DNA of 64,000 nucleotides, from positions 124,001-188,000 of the forward strand of contig NZ_FQTY01000003.1 of NCBI RefSeq assembly GCF_900128955.1. The letters are read 5' to 3'. The first letter of the stretch is position 1. Each line of letters begins with the position of its first letter. This document shows, piece after piece, positions 19,002 through 27,568 of the stretch. This DNA comes from Tissierella praeacuta DSM 18095 (GTDB lineage Bacteria > Bacillota > Clostridia > Tissierellales > Tissierellaceae). The notes beneath the pieces were generated by a model. That model saw only the letters and a program-made list of their open reading frames with translations. It was not told where the DNA came from and did not search any database. A program made the translations under genes and the position numbers.

Positions 19002-19874
19002 ATGAACCTACAAACATTGAAATATTTTGTAAGTTTATCTAGAACTAAAAGTTTTACTAAAGCAGCAGAAGAATGTTTTGTGTCCCAGCCTGCATTAAGT
19101 CGTTCTATATCCGAGCTTGAAAACAAGCTGGGATGCAGCTTAGTAATTAGAAATAGTCGATTGGTTGAGTTAACAGAAGAAGGAAAAATCTTTGCCTTAG
19201 AAGCAGAAAAGGTTTTAAGACAATATGATATAATGATTGAAAAGGTTACTAATGGAATAGATAAATTTAAAGAACCTGTAAAGGTTGGATATATTATTTA
19301 TGGTCATATTACAGTGTTTAATAAAAAAATAAGTCAAATACCTAATAGAAAATTAATAGAAATACAGCCTATATATGATACTTTATTTAATGTATGGGAA
19401 AATCTGCAATCAGATGAAATAGATATGGCTATAGTACCAGAGGTTTGTATAAATTATAATAATGTTAATTCCTTTAGATTATCCAAAAGTAAACTATATG
19501 TAGTTGTACCAAGTAAACATGAATTATTTAACAAAGATTTTATAAAATTTTCACACTTAAAAAATCAAAAATTTATAGGATGGGATTCCGAAGAGGTTCC
19601 ATTATTAATAGATGCCCATTCTAAGATATGTGAGGAAAATGGGTTTAAACCAAAATTTGTGGCTTACGGTAAAAAAATGGGAGATGTAATGACATTGTCT
19701 ATTTTACATAATGCATTAGGTTTTGCAGCTTATGACTCAACAATTGTTGATCAAAAAGAATTTAGATTAAAACCTATATTAGATAGTGAAGAAATTTTTG
19801 GACTTGCCTGTATATGGAAAAAAACAAATAGAAATCCATCTCTTGAAAGATTAATTACAATGCTTGAAAAATAA
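19002..19874 (+). CDS. LysR family transcriptional regulator
   Basis: A 290-residue LTTR: MNLQTLKYFVSLSRTKSFTK and EECFVSQPALSRSISELENKLG form the winged helix-turn-helix, followed by a substrate-binding-like domain with weak similarity to CynR/GltC types. The ATG has AAGGGGAT upstream. It precedes the secreted flavin reductase gene in the same direction, separated by a terminator-like hairpin, so it may regulate that gene from a separate transcript. The effector is unknown. Confidence 0.88.
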   Translation: MNLQTLKYFVSLSRTKSFTKAAEECFVSQPALSRSISELENKLGCSLVIRNSRLVELTEEGKIFALEAEKVLRQYDIMIEKVTNGIDKFKEPVKVGYIIYGHITVFNKKISQIPNRKLIEIQPIYDTLFNVWENLQSDEIDMAIVPEVCINYNNVNSFRLSKSKLYVVVPSKHELFNKDFIKFSHLKNQKFIGWDSEEVPLLIDAHSKICEENGFKPKFVAYGKKMGDVMTLSILHNALGFAAYDSTIVDQKEFRLKPILDSEEIFGLACIWKKTNRNPSLERLITMLEK

Positions 19875-19900
19875 TTCACCTATAAGATTTAGTTATAGAT

Positions 19901-19942
19901 AGCATAGAACAATGCATTATAAGCATTTTTCTATGCTGTTTT
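19901..19942 (+). terminator. Terminator between the LysR gene and the flavin reductase gene
   Basis: AGCATAGAA (19901-19909) pairs with TTCTATGCT (19929-19937), with an inner AATGC/GCATT pairing. GTTTTGTT follows. Confidence 0.7.
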
Positions 19943-19994
19943 GTTGTGTTAAAATATTAGCAAGATAACAAACTATTATAGGGGGGAATATAAA

Positions 19995-22175
19995 TTGAAG
20001 AAGAAAATTTTATGCCTATTATTATCATTGGCAATGATAATAAGTATGGCAGGATGTAGTAAAGGTGCAGAAGCTAAATCTTATACTAAGACTGTAAAAG
20101 GTTTTGGAGGAGATGTTACAGTAACTGTTACATTGAAAGATGGAGTAATTACTGATGTAAAAGCAGAAGGACCAAATGAAACAGAAGGAATAGGTAGTAA
20201 GGCTATTGAAGAATTACCAGCATTAATTGTAAAAGCAAATTCTGCAGATATAGACGGTATGTCTGGAGCTACAATTACAAGTAATGCAATAAAAACAGCT
20301 GTAAAAGCTGCATTAAAAGAGGACAAGGGAGAAACAGATGAAGCTTTGTCATTTAAACCAGGGACTTATACTGGTGAAGCCTATGGAAATACATCTACTA
20401 TAGTTGTAGATGTTACAGTATCTGATACTGAGATTACTAAAGTTGAAATAGTAGAGCATGGAGAAAGTCCAATTTTATTTGATGCTGCAAGAGATACAGT
20501 TATATCAGAAATATTAGATGAACAAACTTTAGCTGTTGATACAGTTTCTGGTGCAACAGTAAGCTCAAAAGCAATTGTGACTGCTGTAGCTAATGCGTTA
20601 GAAAAATCAGATGTGGATATGGGACTTTTAAATGTTCCAAAAGAAAAAGAGTCAATAACACCTAAAGAAATAACTAAAACTGCAGATGTAGTTGTAGTAG
20701 GAGGTGGAGGAGCTGGTCTTGTAGCAGCAAATGCAGCAGCTGAAGAAGGGGCTACTGTAATTGTTTTAGAAAAGGCACCATTTCTTGGTGGAAATCTAAC
20801 TGTATTTGGTGGAATTTATAATACACCAGATGAAGAAGCTCAGGCTAAGATGGAAATGAGTGATGGGATAAAAGCATCTATAGAAAAAGAAATTAATACT
20901 AAACCTGTTAATGAAGAACATGCAGCAGCTATTGCGGCTGTTAAATCTGATTATGAAAAATGGAAAGCTAATGGCTCAGTAGGATTATTTGACTCTGCAG
21001 CATGGTTTTCATTACAAACTTGGAATTCAGGAGATAAAGTTGCAAGGAAGTCTTTAGTTGATATAATGTGTAATAATGCTTATGAAGGGGTAGTATGGTT
21101 AAAAAATATAGGAGTTGAATTTAGCGAAAAGATAACTCAAGGAGCAGGTTCATTATACCAAAGAACTCATGGTGCTATTAAACCTAACGGTTCAGGGTTT
21201 ATAGATGGATATGTTGATGCACTGAAAGAATATGGAGATAAAGTTATTATATTAACTGAAACTCCAGTTGAATCCTTAATTATGGATGGAGATAAAGCTG
21301 TTGGAGTTAAAGCAACAGATAAATATGGAAATAATTATACGATAAATGCAAATAATGGTGTTATATTGGCGACAGGTGGATTTGCAGGAAATGTAAAATT
21401 ACGTCAAGAATACTGTGAAGGGGAAAAATGGAAGGATTTAAGTGAAAAGGTTTTGACTACAAATTTAAAAGCAATTACTGGTGATGGTATTATAATGGCA
21501 AGGGACATTGGAGTAAACTTAATAGATATGGATCAAATCCAATTACTGCATTTAGGAAATAGTTTTACAGGTTCAACAAAAGGAGTAATTCCATATAAGG
21601 GAAGAAATTCAGACGAAGTAATTTTCGTTAACTCTAATGGTCAAAGATTTGTTGCAGAAGATGGTCGTCGTGATGTAATGTGTAATGCAATTTTACAACA
21701 AGACGGGGGATTCTATTGGATGATTCACGATTCGAAAAACATAGAACCATATGGTGATATAGCAGAAAATTATATGAAAGGAAATTACTTATATCGTGCA
21801 GAAACTTTAGAAGAATTAGCTGATATGGTTGGAGTGCCTAAAGAAAACTTAGTTGCATCTGTAAACCAATACAATGAGGCAGTTGAGAAGGGAGTAGATG
21901 AACTAACAGGTAGAAAACTATTAGTAGCTACAATTAATGAAGGTCCTTACTTTGCTGCAAAACGCGTACCTTCTGCTCACCATACAATGGGTGGAGTTGA
22001 AATTGATGGGGATGCCCATGTTTATTATGAAAATGGAAATATTGTAAAAGGCTTATATGCTGCTGGTGAAGTTTGTGGAGGAATTCATGGAGGAAACCGT
22101 GTAGGTGGAAATGCTGTAGTTGACACAGTAGTATTTGGACGAATTGCTGGAATTAATGCAGCAAATAAAAAATAG
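19995..22175 (+). CDS. Exported flavin reductase with two covalent-FMN domains and a fumarate-reductase-type FAD domain
   Basis: A 726-residue lipoprotein (lipobox SMAGC, Cys 21) beginning at TTG with a GGGGGG site. Two FMN-binding domains follow, each with the flavinylation motif SGAT (residues 90-93 and 185-188), where the ApbE transferase would attach FMN to Thr. From residue 230 an FAD domain of the flavocytochrome c/urocanate reductase family begins (DVVVVGGGGAGLVAANAA). It contains the conserved SAHHTMGGV segment and a C-terminal GGIHGGNRVGGNAVVDTVVFGRIAG. Such enzymes reduce an alkene (fumarate, urocanate, methacrylate or other enoates) outside the membrane as anaerobic electron acceptor. 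The acceptor here is unknown. No ApbE or quinol-oxidising partner is in the window. Confidence 0.88.
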   Translation: MKKKILCLLLSLAMIISMAGCSKGAEAKSYTKTVKGFGGDVTVTVTLKDGVITDVKAEGPNETEGIGSKAIEELPALIVKANSADIDGMSGATITSNAIKTAVKAALKEDKGETDEALSFKPGTYTGEAYGNTSTIVVDVTVSDTEITKVEIVEHGESPILFDAARDTVISEILDEQTLAVDTVSGATVSSKAIVTAVANALEKSDVDMGLLNVPKEKESITPKEITKTADVVVVGGGGAGLVAANAAAEEGATVIVLEKAPFLGGNLTVFGGIYNTPDEEAQAKMEMSDGIKASIEKEINTKPVNEEHAAAIAAVKSDYEKWKANGSVGLFDSAAWFSLQTWNSGDKVARKSLVDIMCNNAYEGVVWLKNIGVEFSEKITQGAGSLYQRTHGAIKPNGSGFIDGYVDALKEYGDKVIILTETPVESLIMDGDKAVGVKATDKYGNNYTINANNGVILATGGFAGNVKLRQEYCEGEKWKDLSEKVLTTNLKAITGDGIIMARDIGVNLIDMDQIQLLHLGNSFTGSTKGVIPYKGRNSDEVIFVNSNGQRFVAEDGRRDVMCNAILQQDGGFYWMIHDSKNIEPYGDIAENYMKGNYLYRAETLEELADMVGVPKENLVASVNQYNEAVEKGVDELTGRKLLVATINEGPYFAAKRVPSAHHTMGGVEIDGDAHVYYENGNIVKGLYAAGEVCGGIHGGNRVGGNAVVDTVVFGRIAGINAANKK

Positions 22176-22190
22176 TAAATAAAGATAAAA

Positions 22191-22225
22191 TAAGTTCCCA
22201 TTCTTATAATAAGAATGGGAACTTA
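22191..22225. terminator. Bidirectional terminator
   Basis: A perfect 16-bp inverted repeat (22191-22206 and 22210-22225) with a 3-base loop lies between the convergent flavin reductase and cyclase genes, with T-rich sequence on both sides. Confidence 0.85.
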
Positions 22226-22237
22226 TCTTTGTAAACT

Positions 22238-22933
22238 TTATTCTTCTAATAATGCCACAGCTCTAATAGGTGAGCCACTACCATCCCTAATTTTTAGAGG
22301 TAGACCAATATATAAAAATCTTTTATTTACTACTTTGTCTAAATTACACAAATTCTCCGTATTAGTTATATGATATTCTCCACAAACTAGATGACCTGAA
22401 AAATCAATATCATCTGGAGTTAAGTCTATTGCAGGAGCATCTACTCCAATATTTACTACTCCTTTTTCCGCTAACCATTTTGCACCTTCATAGCTTAGCC
22501 CAGAATAATCAGTTTGAAACATATCAGTGCCAAAGGTTCTGTCATGGTGTCCAGTATATAGTAATACTATATCTCCTTGTCTGATTTCTTGTCCAGAACG
22601 GGATAGAGCTTCTTCTAAATCTTTTGGTTCAAAATAACTTGGATATCTTATATGAGATAAATCTAGACAAATAGCTGAACCCCAAAAATATTCCAAAGGC
22701 ATATTATCTATTGTAGGTCCCTCTGGATTAAACTCCCATACTCCGTCACTATGTGTACCCCCATGCTCACTAATAAGTAAATTTCTCGCAGAAAATCCCA
22801 AGGTCTTGCTGCCCGTATTCTCCATATTCTCTTCATGTGACATATTTGTCATTATAAATGTTTTCTGATGCATTGGAAAAACACTCATACCTTGATAAAT
22901 CTCTTGAGATAAATCAATTAGTTTTAAGGTCAT
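22238..22933 (-). CDS. Cyclase/kynurenine-formamidase family metal-dependent hydrolase
   Basis: A 231-residue protein of the PF04199 family, which hydrolyses N-formyl groups or cyclic amides. The hallmark HxGTHxD is present as HGGTHSD (His57, His61, Asp63), and the end carries GEYHITNTENLCNLDKV, also typical. In many family members the motif continues as DAPxHF with another metal-binding His; here that place reads DGVWEF, so Glu replaces His. This may change metal binding or place the protein in a distinct subfamily. It is divergent from the cyclic amidohydrolase gene at 23145. An amide-cleaving step in the purine pathway, for example imidazolone ring opening, is possible but unproven. Confidence 0.8.
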   Translation of the reverse strand: MTLKLIDLSQEIYQGMSVFPMHQKTFIMTNMSHEENMENTGSKTLGFSARNLLISEHGGTHSDGVWEFNPEGPTIDNMPLEYFWGSAICLDLSHIRYPSYFEPKDLEEALSRSGQEIRQGDIVLLYTGHHDRTFGTDMFQTDYSGLSYEGAKWLAEKGVVNIGVDAPAIDLTPDDIDFSGHLVCGEYHITNTENLCNLDKVVNKRFLYIGLPLKIRDGSGSPIRAVALLEE

Positions 22934-23017
22934 TAAATCCCCTCCCTAATATTATTTAATCCTTATTATAATCATTTACCCTAATGAAGGATATATAAAA
23001 GATATACAAAAATATTA

Positions 23018-23046
23018 TTAGAACTATACAAAAGATTTGTTATAAT
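23018..23046 (+). promoter_or_regulatory. Candidate extended -10 promoter of the amidohydrolase/BMC locus
   Basis: TGTTATAAT (23038-23046) is an extended -10 element, with a weak -35 (TTAGAA, 23018-23023) 17 bases upstream. It lies about 100 bases before the amidohydrolase start in the divergent intergenic region. A TTGACA at 23095-23100 is also present but lacks a good -10. Confidence 0.45.
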
Positions 23047-23144
23047 TTTAAATCTTCAAGTATATTTTTATAGTAAACTAACAAGGTATATTTTTTGACA
23101 ATATGTTATTATTATTACAAAATCAATGAAAAGGGGAGATATGT

Positions 23145-24743
23145 ATGTATGATGTTATTGTAAAGAATGCAAGAATTCCTCAGGGCGATGACACTGCGTT
23201 AACAAATATTCTAGTTAAAGATGAGAAAATAGCTGGATTCGTAGATAATATTGAAGGAATAGAAGCAAAGGAAATAATTGATGCGAAGGGACATTTAACA
23301 TTGCCAGGATGTATAGATTCACATACCCACTTTATGTATCAAGGATTTCCTCATAGGGAAAACTTCCTAACAGGTACGGCTGCGGCTGCTCGTGGTGGGG
23401 TGACTACAGTTATTGATATGCCTTGTTGTTCTGTACCATCAGCAAGAAGTAAGGAACAATTAGAACTGAAACTTGATTTAATACAGCCCCAGGCATTAGT
23501 AGATTTTGCTCTATGGGGTGGAGTAACAGGTGAGGATGTAAGGGAAGGTTGGCTTGACCATGTACAAGAGCAGGCTGATTGGGGAGTAGTAGCATTTAAA
23601 GCATATATGACTCCATCAGTTCCTACATTCCCAAGAGTTACAGATCCAGAAATGTTTGAAGCATTTAAAGCAGTTGCAAAAACAGGACTTCCAGTAGGAA
23701 TCCATGCTGAAAACTATTCCATGTGTGATTATTATGTAAAAGAGTTCCAAAAACAAGGTAGAATGGACGGACCAGCTTGGGCGGAAGCTAGAATGGAATT
23801 AGCAGAAAAAGTTGCTATTGAATTAGGTATTAGCTTTGCCGAAGAAGCAGGTGCTAGACTTCATATAGTTCATATGAGTACGGGAATAGGTGCAAAGTTA
23901 GTTGGAGAAGCTAAGAAAAGAGGATTAAATGTAACTTCTGAAACTTGTCCCCATTACTTAACAATAAATGCTCAAGAAGCTATGACAAAATATGGTGCTT
24001 GTGCAAAAATAGCTCCACCACTTAGAACCAAAAAGGATAATGAACTATTATGGGAAGGACTAAATAATGGAAGTGTAGACTTTATAGCTACAGACCATGC
24101 GCCTTATGAGTTAGAAAGTGAAAAAATAAAAGAAGGAACTAATATATGGACCGCATTCCCAGGAATTCCAGGTGTTGAAACTATGGTACCTGTTTTAGTA
24201 AGTGAGGGATATAATAAAGGAAGAATTTCCCTATCCACTTTAGTTGACGTATTAAGTAAAAATGCAGCTGTACACTATGGACTATATCCAAAGAAAGGTG
24301 CTATGAATATTGGCTCAGATGCAGACTTTACTATAATTGATTTAGATAAAGAATGGGTTATAGATCCAAAGAATGAAGCTTCAATGTGTGGATATACTCC
24401 ACTTGAAGGAATTAAATTAAAAGGAAAAGTTGCAAAAACTATAGTACGTGGACATTTAGTATTTGAAGATTTAGATGAAAGTACATTAGCTAAATTAACA
24501 GATGAAGAACTAAAGAAAATAGTTCATAATTTCCCAGAAGGAATAGAAGAAAAATATGCAGAACAATTTAAAAAATACCCTCATCTATACAGTGCTGAAT
24601 ATGAAAGAAGTTATAGAATAAATCACCCAGAAGTGATAGATGAACATATAAGGGGAATTAAAGGTATAGTAGCTAAGCCAGGCTTTGGTAAATTTGTTAA
24701 GAGACAAAGCATACAGATTTTACCTAGAAAAATAAAATATTAA
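23145..24743 (+). CDS. Dihydropyrimidinase/allantoinase-type cyclic amidohydrolase; candidate xanthine amidohydrolase
   Basis: A 532-residue cytoplasmic amidohydrolase. All ligands of the binuclear metal site are present: H60 and H62 (DSHTHF), carbamylated Lys K152 (VVAFKAYMT), H187 (GIHAEN), H243 (IVHMST) and D317 (FIATDHAPY). Family members open cyclic amide rings (dihydrouracil, hydantoin, allantoin, dihydroorotate). It is about 70 residues longer than usual; the extra C-terminal part (from about residue 450) is charged, may be helical, and ends in a basic stretch. It starts a co-directional gene series with an amidase, UbiX/UbiD and shell proteins. From this context I infer ring opening of xanthine to 4-ureido-5-imidazolecarboxylate; dihydropyrimidine or hydantoin substrates remain possible. 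Confidence 0.88.
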   Translation: MYDVIVKNARIPQGDDTALTNILVKDEKIAGFVDNIEGIEAKEIIDAKGHLTLPGCIDSHTHFMYQGFPHRENFLTGTAAAARGGVTTVIDMPCCSVPSARSKEQLELKLDLIQPQALVDFALWGGVTGEDVREGWLDHVQEQADWGVVAFKAYMTPSVPTFPRVTDPEMFEAFKAVAKTGLPVGIHAENYSMCDYYVKEFQKQGRMDGPAWAEARMELAEKVAIELGISFAEEAGARLHIVHMSTGIGAKLVGEAKKRGLNVTSETCPHYLTINAQEAMTKYGACAKIAPPLRTKKDNELLWEGLNNGSVDFIATDHAPYELESEKIKEGTNIWTAFPGIPGVETMVPVLVSEGYNKGRISLSTLVDVLSKNAAVHYGLYPKKGAMNIGSDADFTIIDLDKEWVIDPKNEASMCGYTPLEGIKLKGKVAKTIVRGHLVFEDLDESTLAKLTDEELKKIVHNFPEGIEEKYAEQFKKYPHLYSAEYERSYRINHPEVIDEHIRGIKGIVAKPGFGKFVKRQSIQILPRKIKY

Positions 24744-24778
24744 AATAAAAACAATAAAATTAAGGGGGAATTTTAATA

Positions 24779-25390
24779 ATGTCAAGACATGCAATTTTAG
24801 TAATAGATATGTTAAATGATTTTGCCAATCCAGAAGGAGCGTTATTTTGCGAGGGAACAGCTATTATAACTCCAAAACTTCAAGAAATATTCAAATGGGT
24901 AAGAGAAAGAAATGCTAAAGGAAATGATGATGTACAATTAGTTCATATTCAAGAAGCCCATAGAAAAAATGATGCGGATTTTAAAGTAAGACCAGTTCAT
25001 GCAGTAGATGGAACTTGGGGTTCAGATTTTGTTCCAGAGCTAAAACCTGAGGGAGATGAATATATAGTAAAGAAAAGAAGACATAGTGGATTTGCATATA
25101 CTGATTTAGATCTTTATTTAAGAGAAGAAAATATAGATACTGTAGTAGTTACAGGTACTTGGACCAATGTATGTGTAAGGTCAACTGCTACAGATGCCTT
25201 GGCAAGAGCATATAGAGTTATTTCACTTACAGATGCTATTCATGCAAAGAATCAAGAAATGCATGAACAAGGATTAAGGGATTTAAGTATATTTACAAAA
25301 TTAATGACTTTTGATGAATATAAAGAAGCTTGGGAAAAGGGAATTGACCCATGGGAAGGCGGAGGAGATCCAGAAAATAAAGTAAAATAA
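24779..25390 (+). CDS. Isochorismatase-family cysteine amidohydrolase; candidate ureido-imidazolecarboxylate amidase
   Basis: A 203-residue protein with the cysteine-hydrolase triad: Asp10 (VIDMLNDF), Lys98 or 99 (YIVKKRRHSGF) and nucleophile Cys132 (GTWTNVCVRSTATDA). The superfamily includes N-carbamoylsarcosine amidase and the ureidoacrylate hydrolase RutB, which split ureido groups to amine, CO2 and ammonia. It follows the cyclic amidohydrolase by 35 bases. Such pairs normally open a cyclic ureide and then remove its carbamoyl group, so 4-ureido-5-imidazolecarboxylate is a fitting substrate in the proposed xanthine route. An ordinary nicotinamidase is less likely in this setting. Confidence 0.85.
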   Translation: MSRHAILVIDMLNDFANPEGALFCEGTAIITPKLQEIFKWVRERNAKGNDDVQLVHIQEAHRKNDADFKVRPVHAVDGTWGSDFVPELKPEGDEYIVKKRRHSGFAYTDLDLYLREENIDTVVVTGTWTNVCVRSTATDALARAYRVISLTDAIHAKNQEMHEQGLRDLSIFTKLMTFDEYKEAWEKGIDPWEGGGDPENKVK

Positions 25391-25398
25391 TGAGATAA

Positions 25399-25457
25399 TG
25401 GGACATAGGGAGGGTCAATATCTTAAGGATAAGTGGTTCTCCTGTCCCTCTGTCCCA
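25399..25457. repeat. REP-like imperfect palindrome (TGGGACA type)
   Basis: TGGGACATAGGGAGGG (25399-25414) is nearly complementary to CCTGTCCCTCTGTCCCA (25441-25457). The GGGACA cores resemble the element at 17739. It separates the amidase gene from ubiX, exactly where codon use changes. Confidence 0.45.
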
Positions 25458-25482
25458 GTTACATAGAAAGAGAGGAAGTAAG

Positions 25483-26040
25483 ATGAAAATAGTGGTAGGA
25501 ATATCAGGAGGAAGCGGATCAATATATGCAGTATCCCTCCTAAAAGCATTAAAAGAACTAAACATAGAAACACATCTTGTAGTATCCACTATGGGAGAAT
25601 ATGTAACAGAACATGAATGTGGAATTAGCTTAGAAGAACTAAAATCTCTAGCAACACATTATCATGACAACAAGAACTTTGCAGCCCCAATATCCAGTGG
25701 CTCTTTTAAAGTAGACAAGATGATAGTACTACCTTGCTCCATGAAAACACTATCATCTGTTGCCCATGGATTTTCCGATTCCTTGATTTCAAGAGCTTGT
25801 GACGTAACCATAAAAGAAGGACGTAAATTAATATTAGTACCTAGAGAAACACCACTAAGTCCAATACATCTAGAAAACATGTTAAAACTAGCTAAAATGA
25901 ATGTTACAATATTTCCCCTAAGCCCAGGCTTTTACAACCATCCAGAAACCATAGAGGATATAATATTTAACATGACAGGAAGAATACTTGACATGTTAGA
26001 AATAGATAATAACTTAGTAAAAAGATGGACTGGTGAGTAG
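25483..26040 (+). CDS. ubiX: UbiX-family flavin prenyltransferase
   Basis: A 185-residue flavoprotein that attaches a dimethylallyl group to FMN to give prenylated FMN, the cofactor of UbiD decarboxylases. The N-terminal GISGGSGSIYAVSLLKAL matches the UbiX G-x-S/T-G-A/G-S-G motif. Further family features are VLPCSMKTLSSVAHGFSDSLISRA and RKLILVPRETPLSPIHLENM. It lies 15 bases before its client ubiD and has a strong ribosome binding site. A quinone role is unlikely in this strict anaerobe without other ubi genes nearby. Confidence 0.95.
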   Translation: MKIVVGISGGSGSIYAVSLLKALKELNIETHLVVSTMGEYVTEHECGISLEELKSLATHYHDNKNFAAPISSGSFKVDKMIVLPCSMKTLSSVAHGFSDSLISRACDVTIKEGRKLILVPRETPLSPIHLENMLKLAKMNVTIFPLSPGFYNHPETIEDIIFNMTGRILDMLEIDNNLVKRWTGE

Positions 26041-26054
26041 AAAGGGGGTTACTT

Positions 26055-27404
26055 ATGGAAAAGCAAATGCTTAGAGCCGTATTAAAAAGACTAAGAGAAA
26101 AGAATTTACTTTTAGAATGTAATAAAGAAGTAGATAAAGAATATGAAATGGGTGCAGTACTTAAACACTTTAACAATAAAAGACCAATTCTATTCAACAA
26201 AATAAAAAACAGTCAAATATCATCCATAGGAGGACTTTATGGAGACAGAGAAATAATATATAATCTGCTTAATATAAATCATGAAAACAGAATAGAAAAA
26301 TTTATGGATGCAATAGTTAACCCAGAACCATATAAAATACTTAACAATGGACCAATAAAAGAAAACATAATAAAAAGAAACATAGATTTACAAAAACTTC
26401 TGCCAATAAACAAATTCCAAGAAAAAGACTCATCAAACTTCATAACAGCAGGAGTAATGGTAGTAAAAGACCCAACTACAGGAAAACACTTTACATCCAT
26501 AAGAAGACTTCAAGTAAATGGAGGAAACAAACTATCAGCATTAATAGCATCACCAAAACTAACAAAAGATTTCCTAAAACTAGAAAAACAAGGAAAACCC
26601 TTAGAAGTAGCCATAGTATTTGGATACGATGCAGAATTTCTAATGGCTAGTCAAATAAGCTCTGCAACCTATGGAATAGATAAATATGAAATAGACTCTA
26701 GACTAAGAGGAGAACCACTAGAACTAGTAAAATGTGAAACAATAGACCTACTAGTACCAGCCAATGCAGAAATAGTACTAGAAGGAAAAATTATTCCAGG
26801 AAAAAGAGAAACAGAAGGACCCTTTGGAGAACTAATGGGATACTATGGACACATAGCACCCCACCCAATAATAGAAATAGATGCAGTAACCCATAGAAAT
26901 AACCCAATATACCAAACAGCATTTCCATGCAGAGAAGAACATGTATCAAACGGACTAATTAGAGAAATAGAACTATATTACCACCTAAAAAACCAACTAG
27001 ACATAGTAGACGTATATGTAACAGAAGGCGGAGGATATAGATTTAACGCAATAATATCCATAAAAAAACAAAAAGAAGGAGATGCAAAAACAGCAATACT
27101 AGCATCATTAGGACTAAACAAAGACCTAAAACAAGTAGTAATAGTAGACGAAGACGTAGATATATTTGATCCACAAGACATAGAATGGGCAATAACCACA
27201 AGAAGCCAAGCATCCCTTGACTATGTAATAGTACAAGGAGCATTAGGATCATCATTAGAACCATCCCATGACCTAAGAGGAATAACAGACAAAGTAGGAA
27301 TAGACGCAACAAAACCATTAAATGATGAAAAAGAGAAGTTTAGCAGAGCCATAATACCAGGATATGATAAAATAGATATAAGTAAATATTTTCCAAATAT
27401 TTAA
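26055..27404 (+). CDS. UbiD-family prenyl-FMN decarboxylase; candidate aminoimidazole-carboxylate decarboxylase
   Basis: A 449-residue UbiD-fold enzyme that decarboxylates aromatic, heteroaromatic or unsaturated acids with prenylated FMN. The catalytic set is visible: Arg150/151 in KHFTSIRRLQVNGG, then Glu254 and Glu259 in RETEGPFGELMGYYG, spaced as in other UbiD enzymes. The characterised family includes enzymes acting on pyrrole and furan carboxylates, so an imidazole carboxylate is chemically reasonable. The gene is placed between the ureide-degrading pair and the shell genes. In the classical xanthine fermentation, 4-amino-5-imidazolecarboxylate must lose CO2, and I propose this enzyme for that step. 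Phenolic acids are the main alternative. Confidence 0.9.
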   Translation: MEKQMLRAVLKRLREKNLLLECNKEVDKEYEMGAVLKHFNNKRPILFNKIKNSQISSIGGLYGDREIIYNLLNINHENRIEKFMDAIVNPEPYKILNNGPIKENIIKRNIDLQKLLPINKFQEKDSSNFITAGVMVVKDPTTGKHFTSIRRLQVNGGNKLSALIASPKLTKDFLKLEKQGKPLEVAIVFGYDAEFLMASQISSATYGIDKYEIDSRLRGEPLELVKCETIDLLVPANAEIVLEGKIIPGKRETEGPFGELMGYYGHIAPHPIIEIDAVTHRNNPIYQTAFPCREEHVSNGLIREIELYYHLKNQLDIVDVYVTEGGGYRFNAIISIKKQKEGDAKTAILASLGLNKDLKQVVIVDEDVDIFDPQDIEWAITTRSQASLDYVIVQGALGSSLEPSHDLRGITDKVGIDATKPLNDEKEKFSRAIIPGYDKIDISKYFPNI

Positions 27405-27415
27405 ATATATTTGTT

Positions 27416-27458
27416 ACAATTAACAATTAACAACTAACAGAGAACAATTAACAATTAA
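27416..27458. repeat. Short tandem ACAATTA repeats before the shell genes
   Basis: Copies of ACAATTA/ACAATTAAC recur about every 8 bases, interrupted once by CTAACAGAG. The whole 27405-27568 spacer is AT-rich and shows no obvious terminator. Slippage-prone repeats of this sort are common in clostridial spacers. Confidence 0.5.
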
Positions 27459-27568
27459 GGAAGGGACTATAGGTTAAAAAAGACCTAAAAGCTAGACCCT
27501 AACAATTGTGAACTGTGAATTGCAACAAGTAAATACTTTCCAAACAAATAGAAAGTTGGTGAGGTAAA

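Noticed and set aside
23410-23595. Minus-strand frame within the cyclic amidohydrolase gene
   Set aside because: A shadow of a conserved gene with no start signal of its own.
27416-27458. CRISPR-like repeats
   Set aside because: The repeats are short, directly adjacent and lack unique spacers; this is a simple AT-rich tandem repeat.
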